Assembly (NCBI RefSeq): GCF_014698475.1
Contig: NZ_JACJTB010000026.1
Span: 1-64,000 of the forward strand
Direction: 5' to 3'
Origin: Nostoc spongiaeforme FACHB-130
GTDB lineage: Bacteria > Cyanobacteriota > Cyanobacteriia > Cyanobacteriales > Nostocaceae
DNA: 64,000 nucleotides
This document shows positions 35,154 to 44,146 of the stretch, piece by piece; within the stretch, counting starts at the first letter, position 1; each line of letters opens with the position of its first letter. The notes below the pieces were generated by a model. The model was not told the DNA's origin. It did not search any database and worked only from the letters and a program-made list of their open reading frames with translations. The translations under genes and the position numbers were made by a program.

Positions 35154-36032
35154 GTGGATTATTGGTTAATAACAAGCAATCAGCCATCAATTAAGCAGTT
35201 ATTAAATGCTTGGTCTCTGGAAACACTCAGTGATTTTACTAGTGCCGAAAAAATACAGTTTAAAGAAATAAAAAAAAATCATCTATACAAAGATAGAGAT
35301 AATAAAAAAATCTTGTATATCTCAGGAGTGGCGCAGCAGTTAGCAAAATCTCATAATTGCACTGCTATGGACATAGCTAATACTCTTGTCCCTAGATTCT
35401 TAGCGACCAGTGGCGACGTTTTTATGGTTACAATTGTTCCACCTGGTTGGATTTATTTTGAATTAAAACCAACATATTTGGCAAGTTGGCTACAAAGCTG
35501 GGTTATGGGGTGCAGCGAACAACCAGGAAAGATGGGAACAGAAAACACAACTCCCAAATTTAACAATCACAACCCATCCCAGATATTTGCTATTCAATAC
35601 GCTTATGCAAGATGTTGCTCATTAATCTTGCTAGGTCATCGTGAGAAATTAATTAAACTGCGGGAACCTTTACCAGATACAAGTACAACATTATGGCAAC
35701 CAGTATCTCAAGAACCCATACCTTGGTTGAATCATGAGAACCAACTTTGGCTGCATGACTCCACAGAGAGGGATTTACTGGCTGAGTTAGTGGAGGTGGT
35801 GGACGACTTAGTATGTTCTGAGATTGGTGATGCAATTCACTGGCAAAAAACCGCTTGGAAGTTGAGTCAGGCTTGGGAAAAACTTTGGTGTCAGTGTCGT
35901 ATTTGGGGCGATGTAAAAATTAATTCACCGGAATTGGCTCAATCTCGTTTGGGTTTGGTCATAGTGACCCAGCATTTGCTGAGATATTTACTAGTAGAAA
36001 AACTAGGAGTTGCTGCTTTGTGGGAGTTATGA
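35154..36032 (+). CDS. ArgRS-like protein lacking the catalytic core (DALR anticodon-binding domain protein)
   Basis: A 292-residue protein starting at GTG. Residues about 55-105 (SGVAQQLAKSHNCTAMDIAN, then FMVTIVPPGWIYFEL) resemble the N-terminal additional domain of arginyl-tRNA synthetase. The C-terminal part, from QIFAIQYAYARCCSLILLG to the end (QHLLRYLLVEKLGV), resembles the helical DALR anticodon-binding domain. The aminoacylation core with HIGH and KMSKS motifs is missing. It is therefore a tRNA-binding-type paralogue or a protein with a new role, not a synthetase. Such proteins are seen in other cyanobacteria. The function is unknown. Confidence 0.7.
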   Translation: MDYWLITSNQPSIKQLLNAWSLETLSDFTSAEKIQFKEIKKNHLYKDRDNKKILYISGVAQQLAKSHNCTAMDIANTLVPRFLATSGDVFMVTIVPPGWIYFELKPTYLASWLQSWVMGCSEQPGKMGTENTTPKFNNHNPSQIFAIQYAYARCCSLILLGHREKLIKLREPLPDTSTTLWQPVSQEPIPWLNHENQLWLHDSTERDLLAELVEVVDDLVCSEIGDAIHWQKTAWKLSQAWEKLWCQCRIWGDVKINSPELAQSRLGLVIVTQHLLRYLLVEKLGVAALWEL

Positions 36033-36380
36033 ACTCATCGTTTTGTATGGAAGCGACAGCAAAGAAGGCAGAAGTTGAAAGGCAGGAGGTTGAATAATTG
36101 GATTTATGAAACAAATCAATATACTGGATCAGGCTTCTTTCCTACTCCTGTAAGGGCGAGTTGATGAAGAATTTAGTGTACCCACAGATTCATTGAGTAA
36201 ACCCGCTTCTACCCATTCGCTATCTATCCAACTAGATTCGGAAATCAAACGGGATTCCTAGAATTTATGGAAGTTAGAAAGTTGCAGTTTATCAAAACAG
36301 CTACGCAATTTTGCTAGAAATGAGCGGGCTATTCATCAGTATTGTTTCTGAGGAAAATATAACGGTTTTTATCATAGCTA

Positions 36381-36409
36381 TTGACTCATAAAAGTAGTTC
36401 GACTATACT
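36381..36409 (+). promoter_or_regulatory. Strong sigma-70-type promoter of a small RNA
   Basis: TTGACT (36381-36386) and TATACT (36404-36409) with a 17-base spacer. The start of transcription is expected near 36416. This is the clearest promoter seen in the window. Confidence 0.7.
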
Positions 36410-36415
36410 TGCAGT

Positions 36416-36480
36416 TGTGTGAGGAGCGAACCAGCAAGAGCGCCGAGACGAAACACGGCCAGTCGTCGGCGCTCTTTCTG
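36416..36480 (+). ncRNA. Candidate small RNA with Yfr1-complementary motif
   Basis: A transcript of about 65 nt lies between a consensus promoter and a strong terminator (stem AGAGCGCCGA/TCGGCGCTCT followed by TTTCTGATTT). The 5' part is single-stranded and reads GTTGTGTGAGGAGCGAACC. GTGTGAGGAG is perfectly complementary to ten of the eleven bases of ACUCCUCACAC, the conserved core of the cyanobacterial sRNA Yfr1. No reading frame fits. A role as a Yfr1 partner is inference. It lies between an ArgRS-like gene and a convergent HAD phosphatase gene. Confidence 0.6.
36437..36478 (+). terminator. Rho-independent terminator of the small RNA
   Basis: A perfect 10-bp stem AGAGCGCCGA (36437-36446) with TCGGCGCTCT (36466-36475), extended by CG/CG pairs past a GA bulge, then TTTCTGATTT. 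Confidence 0.75.
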
Positions 36481-36514
36481 ATTTCATAATGTAAAAAAGT
36501 TTAAACAGTCTGCT

Positions 36515-37375
36515 TTAAGAAAGTAAAAATTTTTGGATGGCGATCGCAACTCCATTTTTCTCTACACTGGGGGCTATCCACTGAGCGATCGCTTTTACTT
36601 CCGTGGGTGCATCGCCCATCGCTACACCAATACCAGCGTATTCCAACATTTCTACATCATTAAAGTTATCACCAATAGCCATAACGTTATTTCTTTGCAA
36701 ACCGAGAAGTTCTTCAGCAAAATAACGTACAGCCGCACCTTTATTAACAGCAGGATTTGTGGCTTCAAAAAAAGTAGCTACAGAAGTTGTGAGGTAAAGT
36801 TCTGCGGGTGTATATTGGCGACGCAAATTTCCTAATAATTGGCTAATTGCTTCTGTGTCATCACACAAAGCTAAAATTTTTGTTGGTTCATATTCAATTA
36901 AAATTTTGCGTAAATCACCCACAGCAATGGGGATAATTCCTGAACGTTGTGCGTAAATTTTAGTTTCTCTAGTTAACTCCCGGACATAAAGTTGATCATT
37001 AATGTAAAAGTGAATAGAAAGCAGCGATCGCCACTGGGGTTGTTCAAAATAGTCTAGTAATTGGTATGCGATTTCTCTGGCTACAGGTAAGTGATAGTGG
37101 ATTTTTTGGTTAGTTGGATCTTGAATCCAAGCTCCCTGATAAGCTGCTAATGGCAGGTTAGAGCGAATTTCTTGATGAAAACGTAAAGCAGAACGATACA
37201 TCCGCCCAGTAGCAATTGCAACATGAATACCTTTGGCTTGAGCTGCGGCGATCGCTTGCTTAACAGGTTTGCTTAAAGAATTGGATTTACCTGCGATCGT
37301 ACCATCGATATCTAAAACTAGTAACTTAATGTCTTGTGTAGGTAGAGCTTGATTTTTAGGTGATGCCATATACAT
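36515..37375 (-). CDS. Cof-type HAD-IIB phosphatase
   Basis: A 286-residue haloacid-dehalogenase-fold phosphatase. Motif I is LLVLDIDGTIAGK (two catalytic Asp), motif II is IATGR, motif III Lys lies near KGAAVRYF, and motif IV is AIGDNFNDVEMLE. The cap is of C2B type. Family members hydrolyse sugar phosphates, FMN or other small phosphoesters; the substrate is unknown. The gene converges on the small-RNA gene, whose terminator lies about 35 bp beyond its stop codon. Confidence 0.88.
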   Translation of the reverse strand: MYMASPKNQALPTQDIKLLVLDIDGTIAGKSNSLSKPVKQAIAAAQAKGIHVAIATGRMYRSALRFHQEIRSNLPLAAYQGAWIQDPTNQKIHYHLPVAREIAYQLLDYFEQPQWRSLLSIHFYINDQLYVRELTRETKIYAQRSGIIPIAVGDLRKILIEYEPTKILALCDDTEAISQLLGNLRRQYTPAELYLTTSVATFFEATNPAVNKGAAVRYFAEELLGLQRNNVMAIGDNFNDVEMLEYAGIGVAMGDAPTEVKAIAQWIAPSVEKNGVAIAIQKFLLS

Positions 37376-37682
37376 AAATTTTTAATCTCTGAACTCCCAG
37401 TATGAGGGTAACAGGCATTGGCACAATCTGATTCAGTCAAAATAATTAAGCTAAAACACATCTAAATTCCTTAAACACACAACAACTTATCAACCAAAAT
37501 AAAAAACCCAGACTTTCGGTCTAGGTTTTCCACAGTTAAATAAAAGATGATTCTGACAGTAATGATCGACATGAAAACGGTCTAACAGATGCACAACTGT
37601 GTAATTAATGCAATGTGCTTTTTGGTGATTAATTGATATTAATCAATTGAATCAGGTAAGAAGACTCACCTATTTCTACCAA
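37376..37682. other. Intergenic region with a terminator
   Basis: Contains the terminator at 37501-37530 and otherwise AT-rich sequence, including the repeat GATTAATTGATATTAATCAATT (described in parts, about 37627-37650), a palindromic TTGATATTAATCAA core. Confidence 0.45.
37501..37530 (-). terminator. Terminator of the PEP-CTERM protein gene
   Basis: On the reverse strand AAAACCTAGAC-CGAAA-GTCTGGGTTTT forms a stem with one mismatch and continues into TTTTTTATT. It lies 150 bp beyond the stop codon of the gene at 37683. Confidence 0.6.
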
Positions 37683-38426
37683 TTAGTTAGACGCTTTGAG
37701 CCAATTTTTTCTGCGTTGGGACATTAAACCAATTCCTGCTACTAAGCCAAGACCAATTGCAGCAGATGGTTCGGGTACGGCTTTGGGGTCATAGTCGTAT
37801 GTGACAGTTAAACCTGCGGAGGCATAAGTGTTAATTCGAGAGTCGAAGTTGCCTGAACCTGTAACTCTAGAGTCGGCGAATGCCTTGAAAGTAAAGTCTG
37901 CTGTTCCTGTACCGAGGAAATATTGGAAAAATTCGTCGCTACTGGCGATTGTTTGTGTTTGTGCTAGAGTAGCACTCAGTCCACTAACTGTCCTGCCTGA
38001 AGCACCACCGAAATCACTAATTCCATCAAATCTAGCTACTTGGTAAGTATAAGACTGGGTTGGAGTGACATTAAATCGCTCTACGCCTGCTGGGAGTTCC
38101 AAGCTCAACTCACCTGCAAGGTCTACTAAAACAGTGGCTGCTCTGCTGCTTCTGTTTTCAAAAGCTGCATCTCCCTTCAAATTACCGACAAAATCAATAG
38201 TTACACTTTTGAGAGTACCTAGTTTTGAGTTGAACTTGTTAACACTGATGATATCTTCAATATCTGTCTTGTAGAAACCATCAGCTGACACTGGTGTACC
38301 ATCTGTAGGCTTGTATTGGTATTGAGTAGTGTAAGAAAGAGAAGCTGCGTTTGCTGCGCCTGCGGTGGCTACGATACCTGCCAAGGTGGTCGCTGCTGCT
38401 AGAGTTTGAAATAGTTTTGTTGTCAT
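37683..38426 (-). CDS. PEP-CTERM exported protein (choice-of-anchor E-like)
   Basis: A 247-residue secreted protein. The signal peptide (TLAAATTLAGIVATAGAANA) is followed by a beta-rich body of about 190 residues. The C-terminus carries a PEP-CTERM sorting signal: VPEPSAAIGLGLVAGIG, a hydrophobic stretch, then SQRRK. PEP-CTERM proteins are processed by exosortase and usually end up in the envelope or extracellular matrix. The body resembles the choice-of-anchor E group. No exosortase gene is in the window. A terminator lies downstream. Confidence 0.85.
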   Translation of the reverse strand: MTTKLFQTLAAATTLAGIVATAGAANAASLSYTTQYQYKPTDGTPVSADGFYKTDIEDIISVNKFNSKLGTLKSVTIDFVGNLKGDAAFENRSSRAATVLVDLAGELSLELPAGVERFNVTPTQSYTYQVARFDGISDFGGASGRTVSGLSATLAQTQTIASSDEFFQYFLGTGTADFTFKAFADSRVTGSGNFDSRINTYASAGLTVTYDYDPKAVPEPSAAIGLGLVAGIGLMSQRRKNWLKASN

Positions 38427-38899
38427 GGAAATTTATCTTCTCAAACTGGATAAACGCAAGATTGCTACATTATTTCTAACTTGTAATTTTTGGTTGTCGG
38501 CTTGCTAAATCTACCGAAATTTATGTAAAGCTTTGATTATGAAAAAACTTGCATAAATCCACCTTTGAGAAGCATAGATAAAGTTTTGTTAAGGTTGGCA
38601 AATTAGATGGAGACCTTGGTAGAGCCTTATTGGACTATCAAAAACCATCAGAAGTTTTGTCAAATCAAGACTCTTTCAACTCAGCAAATGTTCAGATATC
38701 AGGTAAATTTCCTATACATCAAGTTATTTATTGAGGATATATGCACTGTTAGTATGATGAACATAAAAGCTAGTGTGTATTTTTAAAATTTAAAATTTCT
38801 ATGAGTGTAATTAGGCATTATCTATGATTTACTGATGAACTGCATTTCATAGGCAAGTGTGAAAAAGCGAGTACTGTAATGACTCTGCACTTAGCTCTT
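38427..38899. other. Intergenic region, nothing assigned
   Basis: About 470 AT-rich bases between the PEP-CTERM gene start and the recJ stop. I see no gene, hairpin with T-tract or repeat that I can support, apart from the promoter that must precede the PEP-CTERM gene. Confidence 0.4.
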
Positions 38900-41266
38900 T
38901 CATATTAGAGGTCGATTAACAAGCGCCACAATTGTAGATAAAGGGACTTCAGAAAAGTACTGTTGCTGAAATTGTTCTTCACTGACTGCGTACAGAAATT
39001 GAGTAACGGCTGTATCTGCTAGATTGGGTGAAATTGTTTGAGAATTTTGGCTGATTTGTAAATAACGGTCTTGTCTGGTAGCTATAAATCCGCAATGTTT
39101 CAAAGCTTTGATGCCTAGTAGTAAGCTGCGATCGCCTATGCCTAATTTTGTTAGTAGTTGTGTGCGGGTAACTAGCTGCTGTGTACGACTCAGATATTTA
39201 GCTATGCCAACTAGAGTCTGCCAAATTTCTTGCGGTGGTTGTAGATGAGGTTTAGACCAAGCCAGGGCTAATTGTTGATGATTGTAAAGAGAGCGTTGCC
39301 ACCAAATGCGTATTTCATCCCAGCTAGTAGGGCATTGTTCCAAGATAAGTGGGGAGTTGGGAGTTGGGAGTTGGGAGTTGGGAGTGGGTAGATTGCGCCA
39401 GTCAAGGATTTGTGTTGAATATTGTTGACTGAGTTCTGAGTCATTGCTAGGGCGGACGGCGATTAATCTGATTTCATAGCGTTTTTTGAAACTGTTGTAA
39501 TCTAATTCGACGATGCAATCAGATTTGCCTACAGGTAATTCATCTTTATAATGCCCCCACCACACGCCAGGAAAAGGATTTTTAGTAGAGTCATCCCGAA
39601 TATCAAAATCAGTTTTAATGTACTGTACTTTTTTTCCTTGCCAGTCTTGCTGATTGCGATGCCAAGCGTTTTCAAACCAGCAGTTCTGGATGAGGAGTTT
39701 TGGAACTGGGTTTCCCATCCCGCAAGGTTCTAGCAATTTTAGTTCTAAGAATAATTCTTTACCCAAGTCTGCTACGGTAACTTTTAAATCTGCCTGAACT
39801 GTAGGCATCAATTCTGTACTACCCAAAGATTGCCGCAACTGCTGATTAATTGCTTGGGTAAATAAAGGAATATTCTCGACTGGTAAACTCAAACCCGCAG
39901 CGTAGGGATGTCCACCAAAGCGATGTAATAAATGTGCTTGGTCTTTGACTAGTTGATATAAATCGACAGAATTAATGGAACGGGCTGAACCTCTTGCTAG
40001 GGTGGGAGTAGGGAGTAGGGAGTGGGGAGTGGGGATGTAATCCTCCTTGTTTGTCATCAATTCCTCATTCCCTTCTGTGCTTAACAAAATTGTGGGGCGG
40101 CCTGTTTCTTGGGCTACTTGTCCGGCGACTAAGCCTAAGACACCGGCTGGCCATTGGGGATCTTCGAGGACGATGACGCTGGTTGTTGATAAATCTAATT
40201 GGGTGAGTTTTTGGGCTACTTGGGTTTGGACATCTTTTTGTAATGACTTGCGGCGAGTGTTGGCAAGTTCTGTTTCTTCCGCCAATTGATTGCAGTGTTT
40301 GGCATCGCGGCTAGTCAGTAATTCTACGCAAAAACTCGCATCGCCTTGAATGCGGCTAACTGCGTTGATGCGCGGCCCTAAACCAAAGGAAATATCTGTG
40401 GGGCGATCGCCACTTTTTTGGCACAATTCTAATAATCGCCCTACCCCTGGTCTGCGTCGCGCTGTTGGTGGTTGTTTAAAGTCTGCTTGTAAACGTTGGA
40501 TTCCCAACTGTGCTAAGTACCGACAATCTCCTTTGAGTTGTACCAAGTCAGCAATTAACCCGACTGCGACTAAATCTAATAAGTTTTCTAGTGCATCTTG
40601 CGGGACATTGGGCAGAGTTTGATAAAAGGCTTCTACCAACTTGTAAGCAACTGCTACCCCAGAAAGATGAAATAACGGATGTTCGCTTGGTAAATAACGG
40701 GGGTTAATAATTGCTGTAACTGGTGGACGTTGGGCGGGTAAGGTGTGATGGTCTGTAACAATGACATCTATACCTAACTTTTTAGCATATATAATCTCAT
40801 CAATATTTGTGCTACCCGTATCACAAGTAACTATTAATTTAAAATTTTGTTTTGCTAAATTCTCAATTCCTGAATTATTCAGTCCGTGAGATTCTCTGAG
40901 ACGATTGGGAATGTAATAAGTTAACTGTGTATGTTGCTGAAAAAATTGCCCCAAGCCATCCCATAAGACCGCAGTGGAAGTAATACCATCAGCATCAAAA
41001 TCTCCCCAAATCGCCACTTTTTCACCAAGCTTACGTGCTTGTTGTAATCTAGCTACTGCTAGGTGCATTTCTTCCCCAAATTCAAAAGGACTAGCAGGTT
41101 GATAAGTTTGATAGTTAACAAAAGCTGCTAGTTGTTGAGAATCTTGAATGCCTCTTTGCCACAATAATTGTGCTGCATATAATCCACTCGATGTAGGTGT
41201 GTACTGCTTTACTGCTGCAATAAACCAATCTGGAGGTTGTTCAGTAGGTGCTAAAATCCACTTCAT
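38900..41266 (-). CDS. RecJ single-strand DNA exonuclease with repeat insertions
   Basis: RecJ degrades 5' ends of single-stranded DNA in recombination and repair. The 788-residue protein shows the DHH motifs AIWGDFDADGITSTAVLW (about 85-102) and VIVTDHHTLPAQ (near 170), and the DHHA1 region HRFGGHPYAAGLSL. An extra C-terminal domain of about 150 residues occurs in cyanobacterial homologues. Two low-complexity inserts are translated from GGGAGTA/GGGAGTT heptamer repeats: IPTPHSLLPTPTLARG (near 410-425) and LPTPNSQLPTPNSP (near 626-640). Both keep the reading frame because three heptamers equal seven codons. They appear to sit in surface loops. Confidence 0.92.
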   Translation of the reverse strand: MKWILAPTEQPPDWFIAAVKQYTPTSSGLYAAQLLWQRGIQDSQQLAAFVNYQTYQPASPFEFGEEMHLAVARLQQARKLGEKVAIWGDFDADGITSTAVLWDGLGQFFQQHTQLTYYIPNRLRESHGLNNSGIENLAKQNFKLIVTCDTGSTNIDEIIYAKKLGIDVIVTDHHTLPAQRPPVTAIINPRYLPSEHPLFHLSGVAVAYKLVEAFYQTLPNVPQDALENLLDLVAVGLIADLVQLKGDCRYLAQLGIQRLQADFKQPPTARRRPGVGRLLELCQKSGDRPTDISFGLGPRINAVSRIQGDASFCVELLTSRDAKHCNQLAEETELANTRRKSLQKDVQTQVAQKLTQLDLSTTSVIVLEDPQWPAGVLGLVAGQVAQETGRPTILLSTEGNEELMTNKEDYIPTPHSLLPTPTLARGSARSINSVDLYQLVKDQAHLLHRFGGHPYAAGLSLPVENIPLFTQAINQQLRQSLGSTELMPTVQADLKVTVADLGKELFLELKLLEPCGMGNPVPKLLIQNCWFENAWHRNQQDWQGKKVQYIKTDFDIRDDSTKNPFPGVWWGHYKDELPVGKSDCIVELDYNSFKKRYEIRLIAVRPSNDSELSQQYSTQILDWRNLPTPNSQLPTPNSPLILEQCPTSWDEIRIWWQRSLYNHQQLALAWSKPHLQPPQEIWQTLVGIAKYLSRTQQLVTRTQLLTKLGIGDRSLLLGIKALKHCGFIATRQDRYLQISQNSQTISPNLADTAVTQFLYAVSEEQFQQQYFSEVPLSTIVALVNRPLI
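39351..39388. repeat. Heptamer repeat inside recJ, copy array 1
   Basis: About five units of GGGAGTT/GGGAGTG. On the recJ strand it encodes LPTPNSQLPTPNSP, i.e. a seven-residue peptide repeat arising from three heptamers per repeat. Confidence 0.85.
40001..40035. repeat. Heptamer repeat inside recJ, copy array 2
   Basis: About four to five units of GGGAGTA/GGGAGTG interrupt the DHHA1 domain coding region, encoding PTPHSLLPTPTL. Confidence 0.85.
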
Positions 41267-41291
41267 TGGTCATTGGTCATTTTCTAGACTT

Positions 41292-41927
41292 CTATTTTTG
41301 GTCTTCAATAATTGGGGATTCGTTTACTAAAGGATTGAGGACTAATTCATTCGCAACGCCGTCAGATTTTCGGGGGCGAATTGTGGGACGCGATCGCCTG
41401 TAACCTGCTCTTTCGGCTTTTTGATGCTCGTAGTCAATTAGCCTACCATAATGTGGGTGTTTACTTAAATTCATCGACAAGAAAATATGTTGACGAATGT
41501 TGCCAAAACCTTTGCGATTAAAAAATTTCACTGCGGCTACATTGGTGGGGTCAGTATCTACTAACATGAATCTTGCGCCATCTTCAATCATGCGAGCAAC
41601 GACTTTATCAACTAGCTTGTCTGCTACTCCCTGACGCTGATATTTTGGGTTAACTCCCAGCCACAAAATATAACCATAAGTCCAAGATGCTTTAGTTATA
41701 ATTGTTCCTAAAATAAATCCAGCTAGTTCTCCACTAGTTTCAGCAACTAAGCAATATTCTGGGTCTGTATTATAAAGTCCAATTACTTCCCATTCATCCC
41801 AAGTGCGGTAGAGGTATGGATATAAATCGCTGGTGAATAATTCTTCACCTAAATGATATACAGGGGCGATATCATCAATTCCTAGTTCCCGGACATAAAT
41901 TGCGTCGCTTTCTTCAAATGTAGTCAT
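41292..41927 (-). CDS. GNAT acetyltransferase with C-terminal extension
   Basis: A 211-residue protein. The GNAT core is about residues 9-150, with the acetyl-CoA loop WLGVNPKYQRQGVADKLVDK (QRQGVA) and PTNVAAVKFFNRKGF. A basic tail of about 60 residues (YEHQKAERAGYRRSRPTIRP) follows. The family resembles RimI-type protein acetyltransferases, but the target is unknown. It ends 25 bp upstream of the recJ start on the same strand, so the two may be cotranscribed. Confidence 0.85.
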   Translation of the reverse strand: MTTFEESDAIYVRELGIDDIAPVYHLGEELFTSDLYPYLYRTWDEWEVIGLYNTDPEYCLVAETSGELAGFILGTIITKASWTYGYILWLGVNPKYQRQGVADKLVDKVVARMIEDGARFMLVDTDPTNVAAVKFFNRKGFGNIRQHIFLSMNLSKHPHYGRLIDYEHQKAERAGYRRSRPTIRPRKSDGVANELVLNPLVNESPIIEDQK

Positions 41928-41984
41928 ACGTTAGATAATAAGAATTATACGTTTCGCGCAAAGGCGCTAAAATACAACATAAAT

Positions 41985-42785
41985 TTAAAGTGTGACTTCT
42001 TGAATATTATCAATATTTAGTAATGGATATGTTACTGTGTCTTCAACTGATTGTGTACGTTGGCAACGAACGGCAAATTGGCAGTAATTACAGGCTTTAC
42101 TAGTCTCGATAACTTGTGGGAATGGCTGACTTTTTTGATAAAGTTTTAGCCAAGTAGTTAGATTATTTAATAGCTGATTGAGTTCTTTTGCTGTTTGCTG
42201 ATGTTGCTTATTATCGTAGGTGTATTTTATATTTTGTGGTCTACCTTCAGACTGAACAAACCAGTAAGTCATTGAGATATTTTCTGGCAAGTATTCGCTG
42301 GTTTCGGCTAAGACGTACATATAAAGGCGTGTTTGCCAGTTTTGAGCTAATTTGCGTTTATCTGGTGGTTTGGGATAGGTTTTCCAATCTAAAATTTGCG
42401 CTTGCTGGTTATCGGCAATTAATAAATCGTAGATAACAGTTAGTAAATAATCTTGAACTTGTAAGGTACGGTAGTGTTCACTTTCGCGGAAGGTTTGATT
42501 ATTAATTGTAGGTGTTACAATGTCTGGTGCGGCACTAGCAAATGCAGACATCCACTTTTGTAGTTGGGAATCGGCTTGTAATAAACTATCAATTGGTAAA
42601 CCGATTTCTCGCTGCTGCATGAGCAAGTGAAACCGACTACCTAAAGTTTGTCTTTCCTCGTGTTCTGGATCTGCGGGAGAATTGAGTTGTTCTAAATATG
42701 TATGCTGAAACTGACGAGGACAACGTTCTAATAAGTTGAGTTGTCCTTGGGATAGTCTTAATAAATTAGGAGAAGTTGATAGCAT
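41985..42785 (-). CDS. PD-(D/E)XK nuclease, RecB-like
   Basis: A 266-residue protein beginning LRLSQGQLNLLERCPRQFQH, the typical start of RecB/AddB-type nuclease domains. Catalytic elements are GSRFHLLMQQ (His), AQILDWKTYPKP (D-x-K as in DWKT) and QTRLYMYVL (Gln/Tyr motif). The C-terminus has a Cys cluster ACNYCQFAVRCQR that could hold an iron-sulphur centre with an N-terminal Cys, as in AddB and Cas4. No cas genes are near. A DNA-repair role fits its place near recJ. Confidence 0.82.
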   Translation of the reverse strand: MLSTSPNLLRLSQGQLNLLERCPRQFQHTYLEQLNSPADPEHEERQTLGSRFHLLMQQREIGLPIDSLLQADSQLQKWMSAFASAAPDIVTPTINNQTFRESEHYRTLQVQDYLLTVIYDLLIADNQQAQILDWKTYPKPPDKRKLAQNWQTRLYMYVLAETSEYLPENISMTYWFVQSEGRPQNIKYTYDNKQHQQTAKELNQLLNNLTTWLKLYQKSQPFPQVIETSKACNYCQFAVRCQRTQSVEDTVTYPLLNIDNIQEVTL

Positions 42786-42881
42786 TGTTCTATTATAGAT
42801 TTAGCTGCGATCGCCTTGCTGAACCCTATTTTATTTGTAATAATTTTTATCTGGGTTTTACCTTAACAAATATCCAAAAAT

Positions 42882-43928
42882 TTAACTCAAGGCTTCACTC
42901 AATAATTCGCGGTGCATTAAGGCTCTATCGACTAAAGATTGGATTTTTTCGGGCAAAAGTGGTTCACCATTGGCGTAATATTCCAGCCAAGTTTTACTAA
43001 TTATACTTGCGTCATCTGGTAAATTTTCTAAATCCCAGCCAGGTATGGCTAAATCTTCCATCAAACGATTGACTTTGGGATCATAACTGAGGGCAAAACA
43101 GCGACAACCTTCAGCCGCAGCCATAATTAAACTGTGTAACCGCATTCCAATTGCCATTTCCACACCACGATATACACCTTTTAAAAGTTGTGGATCTTCC
43201 AGACACAATATTTGGCTAACATCAGCAAGGTGGGGTTGAATGGCTTGGGCTATGCCTAAATCTTCACTTTTTTGAAATGGCAGCAATAAAATAAATACTT
43301 GGGTGGCTTTTTGAAAATCTACTAATGCTTTGGTGAGGTTAGCTAGGCGGGTTGGAGTGAGTTGGGGGTGCGATCGCAATGTTACAGCAACTCTCGGCGT
43401 AGGTAAATCTTGAAGTTCGGGGACTGGTTTTCCTTGTAGCGCCCAAACAGGATCAGGTGCGATGATGTGGGGAATTTGCCAATCTGATAATAAAGCCGCA
43501 CTGGCGCGATCGCGGACACTAACTTTGGTACAACCAGCAAAATTGCGTCTGGCTAACCAGCGCGTTTGCGGACGCAATAAAGGGCCAATACCTTGCGCCC
43601 AAGCAATGGTTTTCAAATTCATTGTTTGCGCCAATGTCATCAATCCCCCATAATACAGAGGGCTAATGGTGCTGGTGACATCTTGAATTAAACTACCACC
43701 GCCCCAAATAAAAGCATCGCAGGAACGTAAAGCTTGCAGTACAGGTAGCATAGCCATGCGGTTGTAAGTTTCTACATTGTAGCGATCGCGCGTTTCTTCG
43801 GGATTGCCAGAAAGCACCACAGGCGTAACATGAGATGGCAACATTTGTAAAAGCGTCGCCAGTAAAGCTTCATCACCACCGTTACCTTTGCCATAATAAC
43901 CAGACAATAACGCCCGCATAGTTCCCAT
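42882..43928 (-). CDS. Polysaccharide pyruvyl transferase CsaB
   Basis: CsaB adds a pyruvyl ketal to cell-wall-linked polysaccharide, a modification used to anchor surface-layer proteins. The 348-residue protein matches the CsaB group: MRALLSGYYGKGNGGDEALL at the start, AFIWGGGSLIQDVTS, AWAQGIGPL, SVRDRASAALL and GMRLHSLIMAA. The length is normal. It may start at the second Met of MGTMRALLSG. No S-layer gene is nearby. Confidence 0.9.
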   Translation of the reverse strand: MGTMRALLSGYYGKGNGGDEALLATLLQMLPSHVTPVVLSGNPEETRDRYNVETYNRMAMLPVLQALRSCDAFIWGGGSLIQDVTSTISPLYYGGLMTLAQTMNLKTIAWAQGIGPLLRPQTRWLARRNFAGCTKVSVRDRASAALLSDWQIPHIIAPDPVWALQGKPVPELQDLPTPRVAVTLRSHPQLTPTRLANLTKALVDFQKATQVFILLLPFQKSEDLGIAQAIQPHLADVSQILCLEDPQLLKGVYRGVEMAIGMRLHSLIMAAAEGCRCFALSYDPKVNRLMEDLAIPGWDLENLPDDASIISKTWLEYYANGEPLLPEKIQSLVDRALMHRELLSEALS

Positions 43929-44082
43929 CTTCAGAATTTGGATTTTAGATTATCAACTTTTTCTCAACAGTTCATAGTATGTCAGCCATCTTGTCAATCA
44001 AATAGGAATTTCCTTGTGGGAAGATTGAAGAACAGAAGAAAGAATCAGAGGAAGATTAACTTTTGACTCTTGACTTTTGAAC

Positions 44083-44123
44083 GCCAGTTGCTTCAAGTCG
44101 GCAGAGCCGCCCAACGCACTGGC
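44083..44123 (-). repeat. REP-like 41-bp palindrome, copy 2
   Basis: The reverse complement of 25751-25791 with one mismatch in 41 bases. It lies in the promoter region of the DUF2499 gene, flanked by TTTTGACT microrepeats. Confidence 0.75.
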
Positions 44124-44146
44124 TCCTTTTGACTTTTGACTTATTT

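Larger units (their letters stand above)
36033..36514. other. Intergenic region containing a small-RNA gene
   Basis: The first 330 bases contain a GGCAGGAGG microrepeat and no visible gene. The right-hand 130 bases hold a textbook promoter and terminator that bound a small RNA (36416-36480). Confidence 0.6.
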
